DNA from: Hymenobacter crusticola
GTDB lineage: Bacteria; Bacteroidota; Bacteroidia; Cytophagales; Hymenobacteraceae
Length of the DNA: 64,000 nt
Assembly (NCBI RefSeq): GCF_002154225.1
Contig: NZ_MTSE01000006.1
Coordinates: forward strand, 1 to 64,000
Direction: 5' to 3'
A model generated the notes under the pieces. That model made no database searches, had not been told where the DNA came from, and saw only the letters and a list, made by a program, of their open reading frames with translations. Below are positions 53,070-62,426 of the stretch, piece by piece; the stretch's first letter is position 1, and the number at the start of each line of letters is the position of its first letter. The position numbers and the translations under genes were made by a program.

Positions 53070-53106
53070 GCAAAACGCCTCCTGCTGTCCGCAGGAGGCG
53101 TTTTGC
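53070..53106 (+). terminator. Intrinsic terminator
   Basis: A perfect 16-bp stem (53070-53085 with 53091-53106) with a 5-base loop, 16 bases after the small membrane protein gene. A- and T-runs on the two arms would allow it to work in both directions. Confidence 0.88.
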
Positions 53107-53176
53107 ATTTGAAAGGATAGCAAACGCAGGCAGTAGCTCGTTGATCAGGACCTAGCCTGCCCCTGCAAAAGCTAGC

Positions 53177-53854
53177 TTACGCGGCGGGCTCTAAGACTGC
53201 GGCCGTATTATTGGCGGGCGAATTTATGAGCGTCGTGATGGGGTACTCCTTCATGGCCTCCGTCGCATAAGGCAGTAGCAACTCTTGGTGGCCAGCCACC
53301 GACACGCCATCGTCGAGCCAAGCTAGCTCTGCTTGGCGGTTAGGTAGGATCACCGGCATCCGATTGTGCAGACGGGCCATTAGGTCGTTCGGTTCGGTGG
53401 TGATAATCGTAAACGTAGGCACCACTTCGCCCGTAGTCCGATCGGCCCACTCATCCCATAGCCCTGCGAAAGCGAAAGGCTGTTCGTCGCGCAATAAGAT
53501 TCGGTGGGGCGTTTTGGGCGCTTTTGCCTTGGGAGCGGTTTGCTGCCATTCGTAGAAGCTATCGGCCAGCACCAAGCAGCGACGACGCTGGAGCAACTGC
53601 CGAAACGAAGGCTTTTCCGGCAACGTCTCCGCGCGCGCATTAATGGGTTTCGGTGCGGTTTTTACGTCTTTCACCCAACTAGGCAACAACCCCCATTGCA
53701 ACAGCTGAATACGCCCGGGTTCCATGTTGGTAATTACAGGTAAGCGTTGCGAAGGCGCCGCGTTGTACGTAGCGGGTACTGGTTCAGTGAAGGTTGCGTC
53801 GAAACGCTCTTCAATAAGCGGAGCAGGCGAGATGAACGTATAGCGGCCACACAT
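53177..53854 (-). CDS. SRAP-family protein (YedK/HMCES-like), abasic-site DNA-protein crosslinker
   Basis: 225 residues starting at MCGRYTF, where Cys2 is the catalytic residue that crosslinks to abasic sites in single-stranded DNA; an upstream in-frame start is therefore rejected, since the Met must be removed to expose the Cys. Other active-site pieces are NARAET, SFYEW (Glu) and HNRMPVIL (His), in the family order. It follows the T9SS-protein gene and a terminator and is probably transcribed alone. Confidence 0.93.
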   Translation of the reverse strand: MCGRYTFISPAPLIEERFDATFTEPVPATYNAAPSQRLPVITNMEPGRIQLLQWGLLPSWVKDVKTAPKPINARAETLPEKPSFRQLLQRRRCLVLADSFYEWQQTAPKAKAPKTPHRILLRDEQPFAFAGLWDEWADRTTGEVVPTFTIITTEPNDLMARLHNRMPVILPNRQAELAWLDDGVSVAGHQELLLPYATEAMKEYPITTLINSPANNTAAVLEPAA

Positions 53855-53982
53855 AAACACAAGAAAAGCGGAGCGCAGCTCCGGTGAGAAAAGGTATAGT
53901 GAAATTACGCGGCAGCTCAAATAGAGTTGAGCCAACAGACCTAGCTTACTAGTTAACTACTGTTCCAGAGCATTCTACGCGA

Positions 53983-54018
53983 AAAAGCCGCCCCTCCACT
54001 GCGGGAAGGGCGGCTTTT
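53983..54018 (-). terminator. Intrinsic terminator of the lectin-like protein gene
   Basis: AAAAGCCGCCC (53983-53993) pairs with GGGCGGCTTTT (54008-54018), with T on the minus-strand exit. It separates the T9SS-protein gene from the SRAP gene. Confidence 0.8.
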
Positions 54019-54044
54019 CGGAAGTATTACCTATTGAGGCTAGC

Positions 54045-56222
54045 TTAGTTACGCACTAATGGCAGCGTTACGTTTGTGGCTCCGCCGCGTATGCGTACTA
54101 CGTATGAGCCTTGGCGGAGGTCTTGCACGTCGAAGGCGTGCTCCTGGGCACCGGTCAGCTTCTGCTCGCGCACTACTCGCCCCGTGATGTCTAGTACTTG
54201 GATGGTATACTCGCCGGAGGCTAGCTCAGTCAGGTCGAGCGTGGCGCTGCCAGAGGCTGGGTTGGGGTATAAGCTTACTGATGTTTTGGCTGTTGCAAAC
54301 TGCACCGTTTCCACCTTGCTATACTTGCTATCACCATCCGTATCTACTTGGCGCAGACGGTAATATATTACCCTAGCACCAAGACGAGCTACCCGCAGGT
54401 CGCGGTGGGCGTAGGCCGACGCGGTGGAGGTAGTGCCTTTGCCTTGCACCTGCCCTACCTTGCTGAAGCTTACCCCGTCTGTGGAGCGTTCTACCTCAAA
54501 GTGGTCGTTATCTTTTTCCGAAGCTGTGGCCCAGTTCAGTTGGGCATCTTCGCGGTCGGCGCGCGCGCTGAAAGAGGTAAGCTCTACGGGGAGCGGTGCG
54601 CCTATTTTCGCAACCATGCTAGCGGTGTTGTTGGCTGGCGTTGGGTCCGGCACAGCCGACGCCGAGCTAGCCTCGGTGGTGAGCGTCTGCGACAGCGTCA
54701 CCGGCATAAGGAATGAAACGGAGTTCATTACTGGTGCGGCACCGTTATCCAGTGAACTGATGGCTGGGAATGTTACCTGCCCTGTCAGCGGGTTGTACGT
54801 GCCGTTGTTGGTTATTTCCTTAATTCGGCCGCGCGCCATTGCAATGGGCAATTGCATCGTGGGTTGCACATTGGTAGCAGGTAGGGCGCCGCTGTTCGAT
54901 GTGGCCATGGAATAGGTCACCAACGAGTTTGTTTGCACCACCGACGGCCCACTTAGGGTGGTGGCTACGTCGGCTCCCTGCACTGTCACGCTGATGTTGG
55001 CCGGGCTAGAGGTATAGCTGGCGCCAAGAATAGACTGCATGGTGTAAGGCACCTCGACAACGCCCGCGAACGTACCGGCAGGCTTAAATGACACCTGCCC
55101 TGCATTGACGCTGAAGGTCCCTTTGCCTTGCACCGTAAGGCTGGTTTGGATGCCAGCTGTATTCGGATCTAAGTCGATAGAAGCTGGATCGATACTGCTG
55201 CCTTGTGCCTCGTCGTTGCTTAGTACATCAATCGAAATTGAATTACTGTTGTAAGTGGTCGTCGCTATGTCATTGTTGGCGTATGGCACGCGCACAATGT
55301 TCAGGTTCCGAATTTCGTGAATGTTCGTTAGGCTACCCGTCGAGCCAGCGAAACCTAGGCGTAGCCGCTCGGGAGGCGTATTCACGGTGAAGTTTTCGAC
55401 GGCCGTGCGCACCTGGCTACCATGCTGAATGCGCACCGTGATTTTATACGTCTGGTTAGGAGCCGTGCCACTGGCTACCACGTCGATGAAAGCACGACGG
55501 TAGTCACCCGAACCCGGTTGAGCCCGCGTCGTAGCAACGGCCAGCGGGAACCCTAGGGCGTTAGCACCAGTGCCCGTTAGGTAAGGATAATCGGTTGTGG
55601 AGGAGCCATTACCCGCGCCCCGAATAGATACCGCGTTAGGAAAGGTGGTATTATCTGTTGTGTTGTTGTAGCCCCCTACGCGGCCTTCTGAGCCGTTGGC
55701 GTAGTTGCCGTACTCGTCGATGCCAATACCGATATAGCCCTTGGAAACGCCATCTGCGATGGGGGTGATGTTGCGCTGGGCATACCCAAGTGCGCCACCT
55801 GTAGAGCCAATGCGGAATCCTGTGCTCGGCTGATCGGCATCTACCAGAAACACGCTGAAGCCGTCGGCCCCGTTGCCACCGTACGAGAAGAACTCAAAGG
55901 AAATGGTGAAACCTGCCAACGACGAAAAACCCACCTTGTCGACCACGTAGCCTGCTTGGAATGTGGAAGCATCTGTCAAGCGTAAGTAGCCCTGCCCATT
56001 TAAGTCGTTACCGATCGTATTCGTGCCGGTCAAGCGAGCGGTTCCGCCGAATTCAAAGTTTGCGGCGGTGTTTCCTTTAAACGTCTCATTACGCGGAAAA
56101 CCAGCAGGCAGCGTTTGCGCCAAGGCGGGCGTCAGTACCGCACCGCTCATCAAAGTAAATAGGCTAAAACGTAGCCGCTGTGAGCGAGAATAAGTAGATA
56201 AAAGGGTAGAAAATGTTTTCAT
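54045..56222 (-). CDS. Secreted L-type-lectin-like protein with T9SS sorting domain
   Basis: 725 residues from MKTFSTLLSTYSRSQ with a signal peptide ending PALAQ; an in-frame start 27 bases upstream is less likely. The N-terminal ~270 residues look like an L-type lectin fold (FTISFEFFSYGGNGADGFSV, then GIGIDEYGNYANGSEG). Ig-like or cadherin-like repeats follow (NDIATTTYNSNSISIDVLSN and a DUF11-like VTYSMATSNSGALPATN), then ELTSFSARADREDAQLNWAT and a C-terminal T9SS domain (VSLYPNPASGSATLDLTELA). Probably cell-surface or released, binding carbohydrate. Confidence 0.85.
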   Translation of the reverse strand: MKTFSTLLSTYSRSQRLRFSLFTLMSGAVLTPALAQTLPAGFPRNETFKGNTAANFEFGGTARLTGTNTIGNDLNGQGYLRLTDASTFQAGYVVDKVGFSSLAGFTISFEFFSYGGNGADGFSVFLVDADQPSTGFRIGSTGGALGYAQRNITPIADGVSKGYIGIGIDEYGNYANGSEGRVGGYNNTTDNTTFPNAVSIRGAGNGSSTTDYPYLTGTGANALGFPLAVATTRAQPGSGDYRRAFIDVVASGTAPNQTYKITVRIQHGSQVRTAVENFTVNTPPERLRLGFAGSTGSLTNIHEIRNLNIVRVPYANNDIATTTYNSNSISIDVLSNDEAQGSSIDPASIDLDPNTAGIQTSLTVQGKGTFSVNAGQVSFKPAGTFAGVVEVPYTMQSILGASYTSSPANISVTVQGADVATTLSGPSVVQTNSLVTYSMATSNSGALPATNVQPTMQLPIAMARGRIKEITNNGTYNPLTGQVTFPAISSLDNGAAPVMNSVSFLMPVTLSQTLTTEASSASAVPDPTPANNTASMVAKIGAPLPVELTSFSARADREDAQLNWATASEKDNDHFEVERSTDGVSFSKVGQVQGKGTTSTASAYAHRDLRVARLGARVIYYRLRQVDTDGDSKYSKVETVQFATAKTSVSLYPNPASGSATLDLTELASGEYTIQVLDITGRVVREQKLTGAQEHAFDVQDLRQGSYVVRIRGGATNVTLPLVRN

Positions 56223-56758
56223 CCAGAGGGGAAATACAGTATAAGTCATTCACTAACTTCTACTAAATAACCTACTCTGTATGCCTACAGCAATACCCGA
56301 TCCTATGGATAAATTTGAATAATACCATTTTAGATAAATATTCTTTTTCCTATCAACATCGTTACTGAAATAGTTATATAAAATAATATGTCGTTTAGAA
56401 TGAATTAGTTAACCCATGTCGCTACATTGGTTTTTCAAGCTCAACAACTTGCGTATTTATTAATAAATATTAATTTTATAATATATTACTAATACGTGCT
56501 TTGCTAATAGTACAATCTTCTTGCTTGTGCGTTTGCGAGAAAGAGCCCCTAGGGAAGGCTCTTGTACAGTGCGATAGGCAGGCTCTTTTACTTCGTGTTT
56601 TAGTTCAGCTTAGCTATTACCGCGAGCCGCTTATAGGCGATGGCGCTAGTCGGCGGTCACATCCTTTGTTTACCTTGCAGAGTCAAGTTTAACTCTCCTA
56701 CTAGTAGCGAAGTCCACAGGGCACACCGCTCGTTGAGGCATCTCCCTCTTTTGCATTC
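56223..56758. other. AT-rich divergent intergenic region
   Basis: This 536-base gap separates the divergent lectin-like and M61 peptidase genes. It is strongly AT-rich between about 56290 and 56500 and must hold both promoters. I saw no convincing gene, repeat or long hairpin in it. Confidence 0.5.
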
Positions 56759-58555
56759 ATGAAACACCTCCTTCACCTAGGCCTGCTTACCGGCTTCTTG
56801 CTAGCGGCGGCGCCCACGCACGCTCAAAAAGTATTGACCTACACCGTCGACGTCGATCCGGCAGCGCAAGATCAATTTCAGGTGAAGCTAGCAGTGCCGA
56901 AGCTAGGAAAAGAGCAAAGCGTCTACCAGTTTGCGGCCACGGCGCCGGGCACGTACCAGGTGATGGATATTGGCCGCTTTGTGCGCAAGTTTGAAGCCTT
57001 CGATAGCAAGGGCAAGCCATTGGAGGTGAAGCACATCAGCACCAACCAGTGGCAGTTTCTCAAGCCGGAGAAAGTACGCGAGATCCGCTATACTATTGCC
57101 AAAACCTGGAATGCGCCGTTTCCGGAGCACCAAGTATACCGCATGTGCGGCTCGCAGCTCGATGCTAGCCATGCGCTGCTCAACGGCCAGTGCCTGTTTG
57201 GGTACCCGCAGGGCTGGCAAGCCAAGCCCTTGCGCGTGAAGCTGAACTACCCCAGTGGCTGGAAAGTGGGCACACCCCTCACGCAGGATGCCGAGGGCTA
57301 CTACACGGCCGCCACCTACGACCGCATCGTGGATTCGCCCATCTTGCTTGGCCGGCTCACAGAATCATCAACGAAGCTAGGTGACGCGGAGGTAGCGCTG
57401 TACTGCTACTCCCAAACCGATATGATTCAGGCCCAGCCCCTACTCCAAAATATGCAGCAGATGCTGGACGCCGCGCAGAAGTTTTTGGTGCAGCTGCCAG
57501 TAAAGCGCTACACGTTCCTCTACGACTTCGAGGATCGCGACGCTGGAGCTTGGGAGCACTCCTACAGCTCAGAGTACGCCGCCCGCGAATCGCCGCTCAC
57601 GCCGCAGAAAGCCGCCAGTATTACCAGTACAGCGGCCCACGAGTTCTTTCACGTGGTAACGCCGCTGAACATTCACTCAGAGATTATCGAGCACTTCAAC
57701 TTCGTACAACCTACCGGTTCGGAGCACCTCTGGCTCTACGAAGGCACAACGGAATGGGCCTCGGACTTGATGCAGCTGCGCGGGGGCTTAATGACGCTGG
57801 ATGACTACCTGAAGGAGTTGAGCGCCAAGGTGAACTACGATCATCACGCTGCCGACACCACGTACTCCTTGAGCAAGCTAGGTCTGAACTCATTCAGCGA
57901 TGAAGGCCAGCGCCAGTACGGCAACATCTACCAGCGTGGCGCCGTGACGGCCGCCCTGCTCGACCTGCGCCTGCTGGAGCTCAGCGGTGGTAAACGGGGC
58001 TTGCGCGAGGTAATTCTGGATCTGACGAAAAAGTACGGCCCTGACAAGCCGTTCAACGAAAAGACCTTTTTCCAGGAGTTTACGCAGATGACTTACCCCG
58101 AAATCGGAGACTTCTTCAAGCGCTACGTCCAGAATGCCGAACCGCTACCCTTGGCCGAGTACTTCGCGAAGGTGGGCATTCAGTACACGCCGGTGCTGCA
58201 CACGGGCCAGAAGGTGGGCTACCTAGGTAGCAGCTTCATGACGCTCAGTGGGGTCACCACTTTCAAAGACATCAGCCCCGACTTGCAGGCTTGCGGCGTG
58301 ACCAACGGCGACCAGCTAGTGGCCTACCAGGGTACGCCCATTCGGGCTGATAATTTTCGGACAACACTCGACCAGATCAAAACCAGCAAGCCCGGCCAGG
58401 CATATGATATGACCATTCGGCACGAAGGCGCGGAGAAGAAAGTACGTTGCCGTCTCCTAGAGCGCGAAGATGTAAAGTTTTATGACTTCTCCGTGATGCC
58501 CAACGCCACCCCCGAGCAGCTAGCCCTGCGCAAAGCCTGGATGACGAATTTATAA
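56759..58555 (+). CDS. M61-family glycyl aminopeptidase with PDZ domain
   Basis: 598 residues with a signal peptide (ending APTHAQ). The metal site is HEFFH in TAAHEFFHVVTPLNIHSEII (about 294-298), and the downstream Glu is in LYEGTTEWASDL. The N-terminal part is a beta domain (YQFAATAPGTYQVMDIGRF) and the C-terminal ~100 residues form a PDZ-like domain (GVTNGDQLVAYQGTPIRADN). It should cleave N-terminal Gly or Ala peptides in the periplasm. Its length fits M61. Confidence 0.92.
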   Translation: MKHLLHLGLLTGFLLAAAPTHAQKVLTYTVDVDPAAQDQFQVKLAVPKLGKEQSVYQFAATAPGTYQVMDIGRFVRKFEAFDSKGKPLEVKHISTNQWQFLKPEKVREIRYTIAKTWNAPFPEHQVYRMCGSQLDASHALLNGQCLFGYPQGWQAKPLRVKLNYPSGWKVGTPLTQDAEGYYTAATYDRIVDSPILLGRLTESSTKLGDAEVALYCYSQTDMIQAQPLLQNMQQMLDAAQKFLVQLPVKRYTFLYDFEDRDAGAWEHSYSSEYAARESPLTPQKAASITSTAAHEFFHVVTPLNIHSEIIEHFNFVQPTGSEHLWLYEGTTEWASDLMQLRGGLMTLDDYLKELSAKVNYDHHAADTTYSLSKLGLNSFSDEGQRQYGNIYQRGAVTAALLDLRLLELSGGKRGLREVILDLTKKYGPDKPFNEKTFFQEFTQMTYPEIGDFFKRYVQNAEPLPLAEYFAKVGIQYTPVLHTGQKVGYLGSSFMTLSGVTTFKDISPDLQACGVTNGDQLVAYQGTPIRADNFRTTLDQIKTSKPGQAYDMTIRHEGAEKKVRCRLLEREDVKFYDFSVMPNATPEQLALRKAWMTNL

Positions 58556-58571
58556 AGAACAATGACGCCTT

Positions 58572-58622
58572 GGAGTACCTGAGTAGTGACGTTCATCATT
58601 ACTTAGTTACTCCTTTACTTTT
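58572..58622. repeat. Family G degenerate hairpin
   Basis: GAGTACCTGAGTAGTGA is answered by TTACTTAGTTACTC as an imperfect hairpin between the convergent M61 and barrel genes. Confidence 0.5.
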
Positions 58623-58624
58623 CG

Positions 58625-59869
58625 TCAAAACACCTCCCCTAGGTTGAAGGTAAGGCCGCGGGAGCCATCGGCGCCAAAGCCATAATCCACCGCCAGGTTC
58701 GTGCGCGAGACTTTGTTCATGCTCAGGCGTAGGCCGAAGCCGGCGGCGGGCACCACCTTCTCAAAATTGTGCGTCACGCGCTCCGACACGGCTTGGGCAT
58801 TCGTGAACAGCACCCCGCCGAGTAAACGGTTGCGGGTGAGCCCAAAACGATATTCAGCCTCTCCATACAGCAGATCTTTGCCTCGAAATCGCCCTTGAAT
58901 AAAGCCACGCCCTATGCTGCTGTAGGTATCCCACCCAGTGCTAGGCAAATCCAGAAAGGGTGGGTTGCCGTGCAGCGTTAGCGCGTTGTACGACCAAAAG
59001 GCCAGCACATTGCCAGTATCAGTTACCCGCAGGTACTTGCGCACATCTAGCAACAGGGATTGAAAGTTAGTGTCGCTGCCGAGCAGTTTCAGGTTGGGCC
59101 GCAGCACCAAGTTGGTGTAGAAGCCGCGCTCGGGGTTAATGGCGTTGCCGCGGCTGTCGTAGAGCAACGTCATGGCGACGCCGGATGAAATGGAGTGGCC
59201 TTTCACCCCAAGCGAGTAGTCGGAGATGCTGGTTACTTCCTGCGTTTTGTTCTGGCTCTCGATGTTCCAATGGTAATCGAGCTGATAGCCTAGGCCGGCG
59301 TAAAAGCTAGGCCGGACCTTGAACAGCGCGCTTTGGTAGAAGCGCAGGTACTCGTAGTCCATCGCAATCGGCTGGCGGGTGGAAGTGTGAATGCCGAGAC
59401 CGTAGGTATTCTGCGGATAGTGCATCAGGCGCCAGTCGCCCACCCAATTGATGCGATTTTGCGCCTTCCAAATCGAAGACGCGGCCGTGAAAATGATCTG
59501 GCGGTTTTGGGTGTACGACAGCGCCGCAATGAGCGTCGACATGTTCGCGTCTTGCTCGTGGTACGATACGTTGCCGGTGAGCTGAATCAGGCCACGGGTT
59601 TGCTGCGTATAGCCCGGCGCCGGGATAATCCAAACAAACTTGCGGTCGGCCGATAAGCTCAACGTGTCTTTATCTACCTCCACCGGCCGGGGAAAAAACG
59701 CGTGAAATACGTCGCGAATATCCCGCTCGCCCGTCAGGGCAATGGCTTGGTTGCGGGATACGTGCGGCCGCTTATACAATGGAGTGCTTAGCGTGTCGGA
59801 TTGCGCAAGGGCTGCATGCCACCCAAACAGCAAAAACGCGCTCAGCAACAGCCAACAACGATGAAACAT
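58625..59869 (-). CDS. BamA/surface-antigen-like outer-membrane protein
   Basis: 414 residues from ATG 59869 (an in-frame TTG lies 9 bases upstream), with a signal peptide MFHRCWLLLSAFLLFGWHAA ending ALAQ. Strands typical of the Omp85 barrel are seen (GVAMTLLYDSRGNAINPERG, YTNLVLRPNLKLLGSDTNF, LLYGEAEYRFGLTRNRLLGG), and the last residues (FNLGEVF) end in Phe. POTRA repeats are not seen, so this is the barrel-only variety. Confidence 0.83.
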   Translation of the reverse strand: MFHRCWLLLSAFLLFGWHAALAQSDTLSTPLYKRPHVSRNQAIALTGERDIRDVFHAFFPRPVEVDKDTLSLSADRKFVWIIPAPGYTQQTRGLIQLTGNVSYHEQDANMSTLIAALSYTQNRQIIFTAASSIWKAQNRINWVGDWRLMHYPQNTYGLGIHTSTRQPIAMDYEYLRFYQSALFKVRPSFYAGLGYQLDYHWNIESQNKTQEVTSISDYSLGVKGHSISSGVAMTLLYDSRGNAINPERGFYTNLVLRPNLKLLGSDTNFQSLLLDVRKYLRVTDTGNVLAFWSYNALTLHGNPPFLDLPSTGWDTYSSIGRGFIQGRFRGKDLLYGEAEYRFGLTRNRLLGGVLFTNAQAVSERVTHNFEKVVPAAGFGLRLSMNKVSRTNLAVDYGFGADGSRGLTFNLGEVF

Positions 59870-60167
59870 GGTATGCAAACAAAATCAATCGGTCACGCGT
59901 TGCTCCCCTGCTTCCGCATCAGCAACCACCCCAGCGGTGGATGACCTAGCTTAGCCAAAGTGGGCAACCATACAGCTCCGGCGGCTATTCCAAAGTCGGG
60001 CCAGCCTGCATTATGAAACAAGTAGACGCTGGCTGGTGGAAGGAATGTGCGGCAGAAACAGTTTATTCAGCCTTTGTTAACCGCCACTGGCCGGAGTTGT
60101 TCAACGGCTTCATCCTCGTTGTTCGTATTTGCCCTACCCGCCCGCTTCGTGCTTGCCCTAGCTTTTT

Positions 60168-60893
60168 ATGTCAGAAGGAATTACGCCTGACCTCACCATC
60201 AGCCTTATTATTCCTACCTTCAACGAGGCCGATCAGATTGGCAGCTTAGTCCGGCGGCTCCGGGCACTCTGCGCACCCGAGCATCTGCTCGAGATACTTG
60301 TAGCCGACGGGCACAGCACCGACGACACAGCAGTGCTGGCGCAGGCGGCCGGCGCCAAGGTGGTGCAGTGCCCACGCAAAGGGCGGGCTGCGCAGCTGAA
60401 CTTCGGCGCGGCTGCTTCTACGGGTGCTATCTTATACTTTTTACACGCCGATTCGTACCCGCCGCCCGGTTTTGCGGCGGCTATTCGCCAGGCCGTAGCG
60501 GCGGGCTACGGTAGCGGCTGCTACCGCCTAGCATTCGACCACGACCACTGGTTTCTGCGGGCCAGCGCCTGGTTTACCCGCTTCGATGTAAACCTGTTCC
60601 GCTTCGGCGACCAAAGTCTGTTTGTGCGTCGCGACGTATTCGAGCGGGCAGGTGGGTACTCGGAAAAGCTACTGGTAATGGAAGACCAAGAAATCATTGG
60701 GCGCCTGCGCCGCTACGGTCGCTTTTGGGTGCTGCCGGGCGTCGTTACCACGTCGGCGCGCAAGTACCTCGACAACGGCATTATTCGTCTGCAAAGCATC
60801 TTCGGACTGATCTGCGTGCTCTATCGTTTTGGCGTATCGCAGGCCAATCTTGTGCGCGTCTACCGGGCCTTAATCCGTCAGGACAAGATCTAA
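60168..60893 (+). CDS. Family 2 glycosyltransferase (TIGR04283-like)
   Basis: 241 residues. The GT-A fold begins ISLIIPTFNEADQIGSLVRR, with the nucleotide-binding DGHSTDD region and the DxD-like FLHADSYPPPGF. A characteristic YRLAFDHDHWFLRASAWFTR and a GDQSLFVRRDVFERAGGYSE segment follow. The C-terminus has a hydrophobic helix (SIFGLICVLYRFGVSQAN). Its acceptor is unknown. Confidence 0.88.
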   Translation: MSEGITPDLTISLIIPTFNEADQIGSLVRRLRALCAPEHLLEILVADGHSTDDTAVLAQAAGAKVVQCPRKGRAAQLNFGAAASTGAILYFLHADSYPPPGFAAAIRQAVAAGYGSGCYRLAFDHDHWFLRASAWFTRFDVNLFRFGDQSLFVRRDVFERAGGYSEKLLVMEDQEIIGRLRRYGRFWVLPGVVTTSARKYLDNGIIRLQSIFGLICVLYRFGVSQANLVRVYRALIRQDKI

Positions 60894-60967
60894 AAATGAT
60901 CAATAACCTTTCCTACTGCTCAGCCGGGCGACCTAGGTTCTCGGTTCATGTAACTATACCGTTCAGA

Positions 60968-61060
60968 ATGGAGTAACGGAATAGAGACTGAGGGGCTGAG
61001 CAACTGCGTGTTGTTCAAGCGCCCGCACAGTCGCTCCGTCACTTAGTTACTCAGTCGCTT
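60968..61060. repeat. Family G degenerate GAGTAACNG inverted repeat
   Basis: GAGTAACGGAATAGAGACTG and GGGCTGAGCAACTGCG are answered by CGCTCCGTCACTTAGTTACT ahead of the NDH-2 start. Imperfect hairpin filling the gap between glycosyltransferase and NDH-2. Confidence 0.45.
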
Positions 61061-61061
61061 T

Positions 61062-62393
61062 ATGGATGAGCATGCCAAAATTGAAGAGCTAGGCAAGCCG
61101 CGCGTTGTTATTGTCGGCGGTGGTTTTGGCGGTTTGGAGCTAGCCAAAGCGCTGCGCCACGTCAACGTGCAGGTGGTGCTCATCGACAAGCAGAACTACC
61201 ACACCTTCCAGCCCCTCCTCTACCAAGTTGCCACGGCGGGCCTCGATGCCGATGACATCGTATCGCCTTTCCGCAAGATCTTAGAGGACCAAGGAAACGT
61301 GTTTTTCCGCATGGCCGAAGTGCAGTCCGTTGATACGGAGGCGCAGGTGGTCAAGACCTCCATCGGACTCGTCAAGTACGACTACCTAGTTATTGCCACG
61401 GGCGCCACCACCAACTACTTTGGCGACCAAGAAATGGCAAAGAACTCGGTGGCTATCAAGTCGGTGGAGGATGCCATTATGCTCCGCAACACCGTGCTGA
61501 ACAACTTCGAAAAGGCCCTGCAAGTGGAGGACCCGGTAGAAAGAAACAGCCTGCTCGATTTTGTGATTGTGGGCGGCGGCCCTACCGGCGTAGAGGTGGC
61601 AGGTGCACTCAGCGAACTACGCAAGCACGTTTTCCCCAAAGACTACCGGGAGCTCGACTTCAAAGAAATGGACATCCACCTAATTCAGAGCGGCCCAACG
61701 CTACTGAAAGGTATGTCGCCGGAAGCTTCGCAGAAGGCGCTGGAGTTTTTGCAGAACTTTGGGGTAGATGTGATGCTGGACTGCCGCGTGAAGTCGTACG
61801 ATGGCTACACCGTGACGCTAAACACCGGCCAAACGCTGATTACGCGTACCCTGATCTGGGCCGCTGGCGTTTCGGGGGCCCCTATCGAAGGCATTCGCAA
61901 GGAAAGCATCTTGAAAGGCAACCGCTACCAAGTCGACGAGCACAATCGCATTACCGGCTACAACAACGTATTCGCCATCGGTGACATCGCCGCGATGGTC
62001 ACATCTGAGTATCCCGAAGGGCACCCAATGGTAGCGCAGCCGGCCATTCAGCAGGGCAAGCTGCTCGCCAAAAACATCGGTAATCTACTCTGCCAGCGCG
62101 CGCTAGACACGTTTCATTACGACGACAAAGGAGCCATGGCAACCATTGGCCGCAACCATGCTGTGGCTGATGTGAAACTCTTCCATAAGGAGTTTCGCAC
62201 CCAAGGCTTTTTGGCTTGGCTGATGTGGACGTTTGTACACGTTATTTCGCTGGTCAGCTTCCGCAACCGGTTGGCCGTATTTATCAGTTGGACCTGGAGT
62301 TATTTCAGTCTCGATAAAGGCTTACGCTTCATTATCGGCAACAAGCGCGAGCCGATACCGGTCGAAGAGACAGCCCCGAAAGAACTTGTGTGA
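61062..62393 (+). CDS. ndh: Type II NADH:quinone oxidoreductase (NDH-2)
   Basis: 443 residues. The FAD dinucleotide fold is VVIVGGGFGGLELAKALRHV (about 15-34), the substrate-proximal loop QPLLYQVATAGLDADDI follows, and the second NADH-binding fold is DFVIVGGGPTGVEVAGALSE. The GDIAAM segment and a C-terminal amphipathic region (AWLMWTFVHVISLVSFRNRL) fit a membrane-peripheral NDH-2. It feeds electrons from NADH to quinone without pumping protons. Confidence 0.93.
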   Translation: MDEHAKIEELGKPRVVIVGGGFGGLELAKALRHVNVQVVLIDKQNYHTFQPLLYQVATAGLDADDIVSPFRKILEDQGNVFFRMAEVQSVDTEAQVVKTSIGLVKYDYLVIATGATTNYFGDQEMAKNSVAIKSVEDAIMLRNTVLNNFEKALQVEDPVERNSLLDFVIVGGGPTGVEVAGALSELRKHVFPKDYRELDFKEMDIHLIQSGPTLLKGMSPEASQKALEFLQNFGVDVMLDCRVKSYDGYTVTLNTGQTLITRTLIWAAGVSGAPIEGIRKESILKGNRYQVDEHNRITGYNNVFAIGDIAAMVTSEYPEGHPMVAQPAIQQGKLLAKNIGNLLCQRALDTFHYDDKGAMATIGRNHAVADVKLFHKEFRTQGFLAWLMWTFVHVISLVSFRNRLAVFISWTWSYFSLDKGLRFIIGNKREPIPVEETAPKELV

Positions 62394-62411
62394 CCCTAGC
62401 TCTTTCGGGGC
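62373..62411. terminator. Terminator-like hairpin overlapping the NDH-2 stop
   Basis: GCCCCGAAAGA (62373-62383) pairs with TCTTTCGGGGC (62401-62411). The left arm encodes the last residues of NDH-2 and the stop lies in the loop. No T-run follows, so termination is uncertain. Confidence 0.45.
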
Positions 62412-62426
62412 GGTGGCGCAGCTAAC

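Noticed and set aside
60013..60249. A 78-codon ORF ahead of the glycosyltransferase
   Set aside because: It overlaps the glycosyltransferase start in another frame, its second half is that gene's shadow, and no family is recognised.
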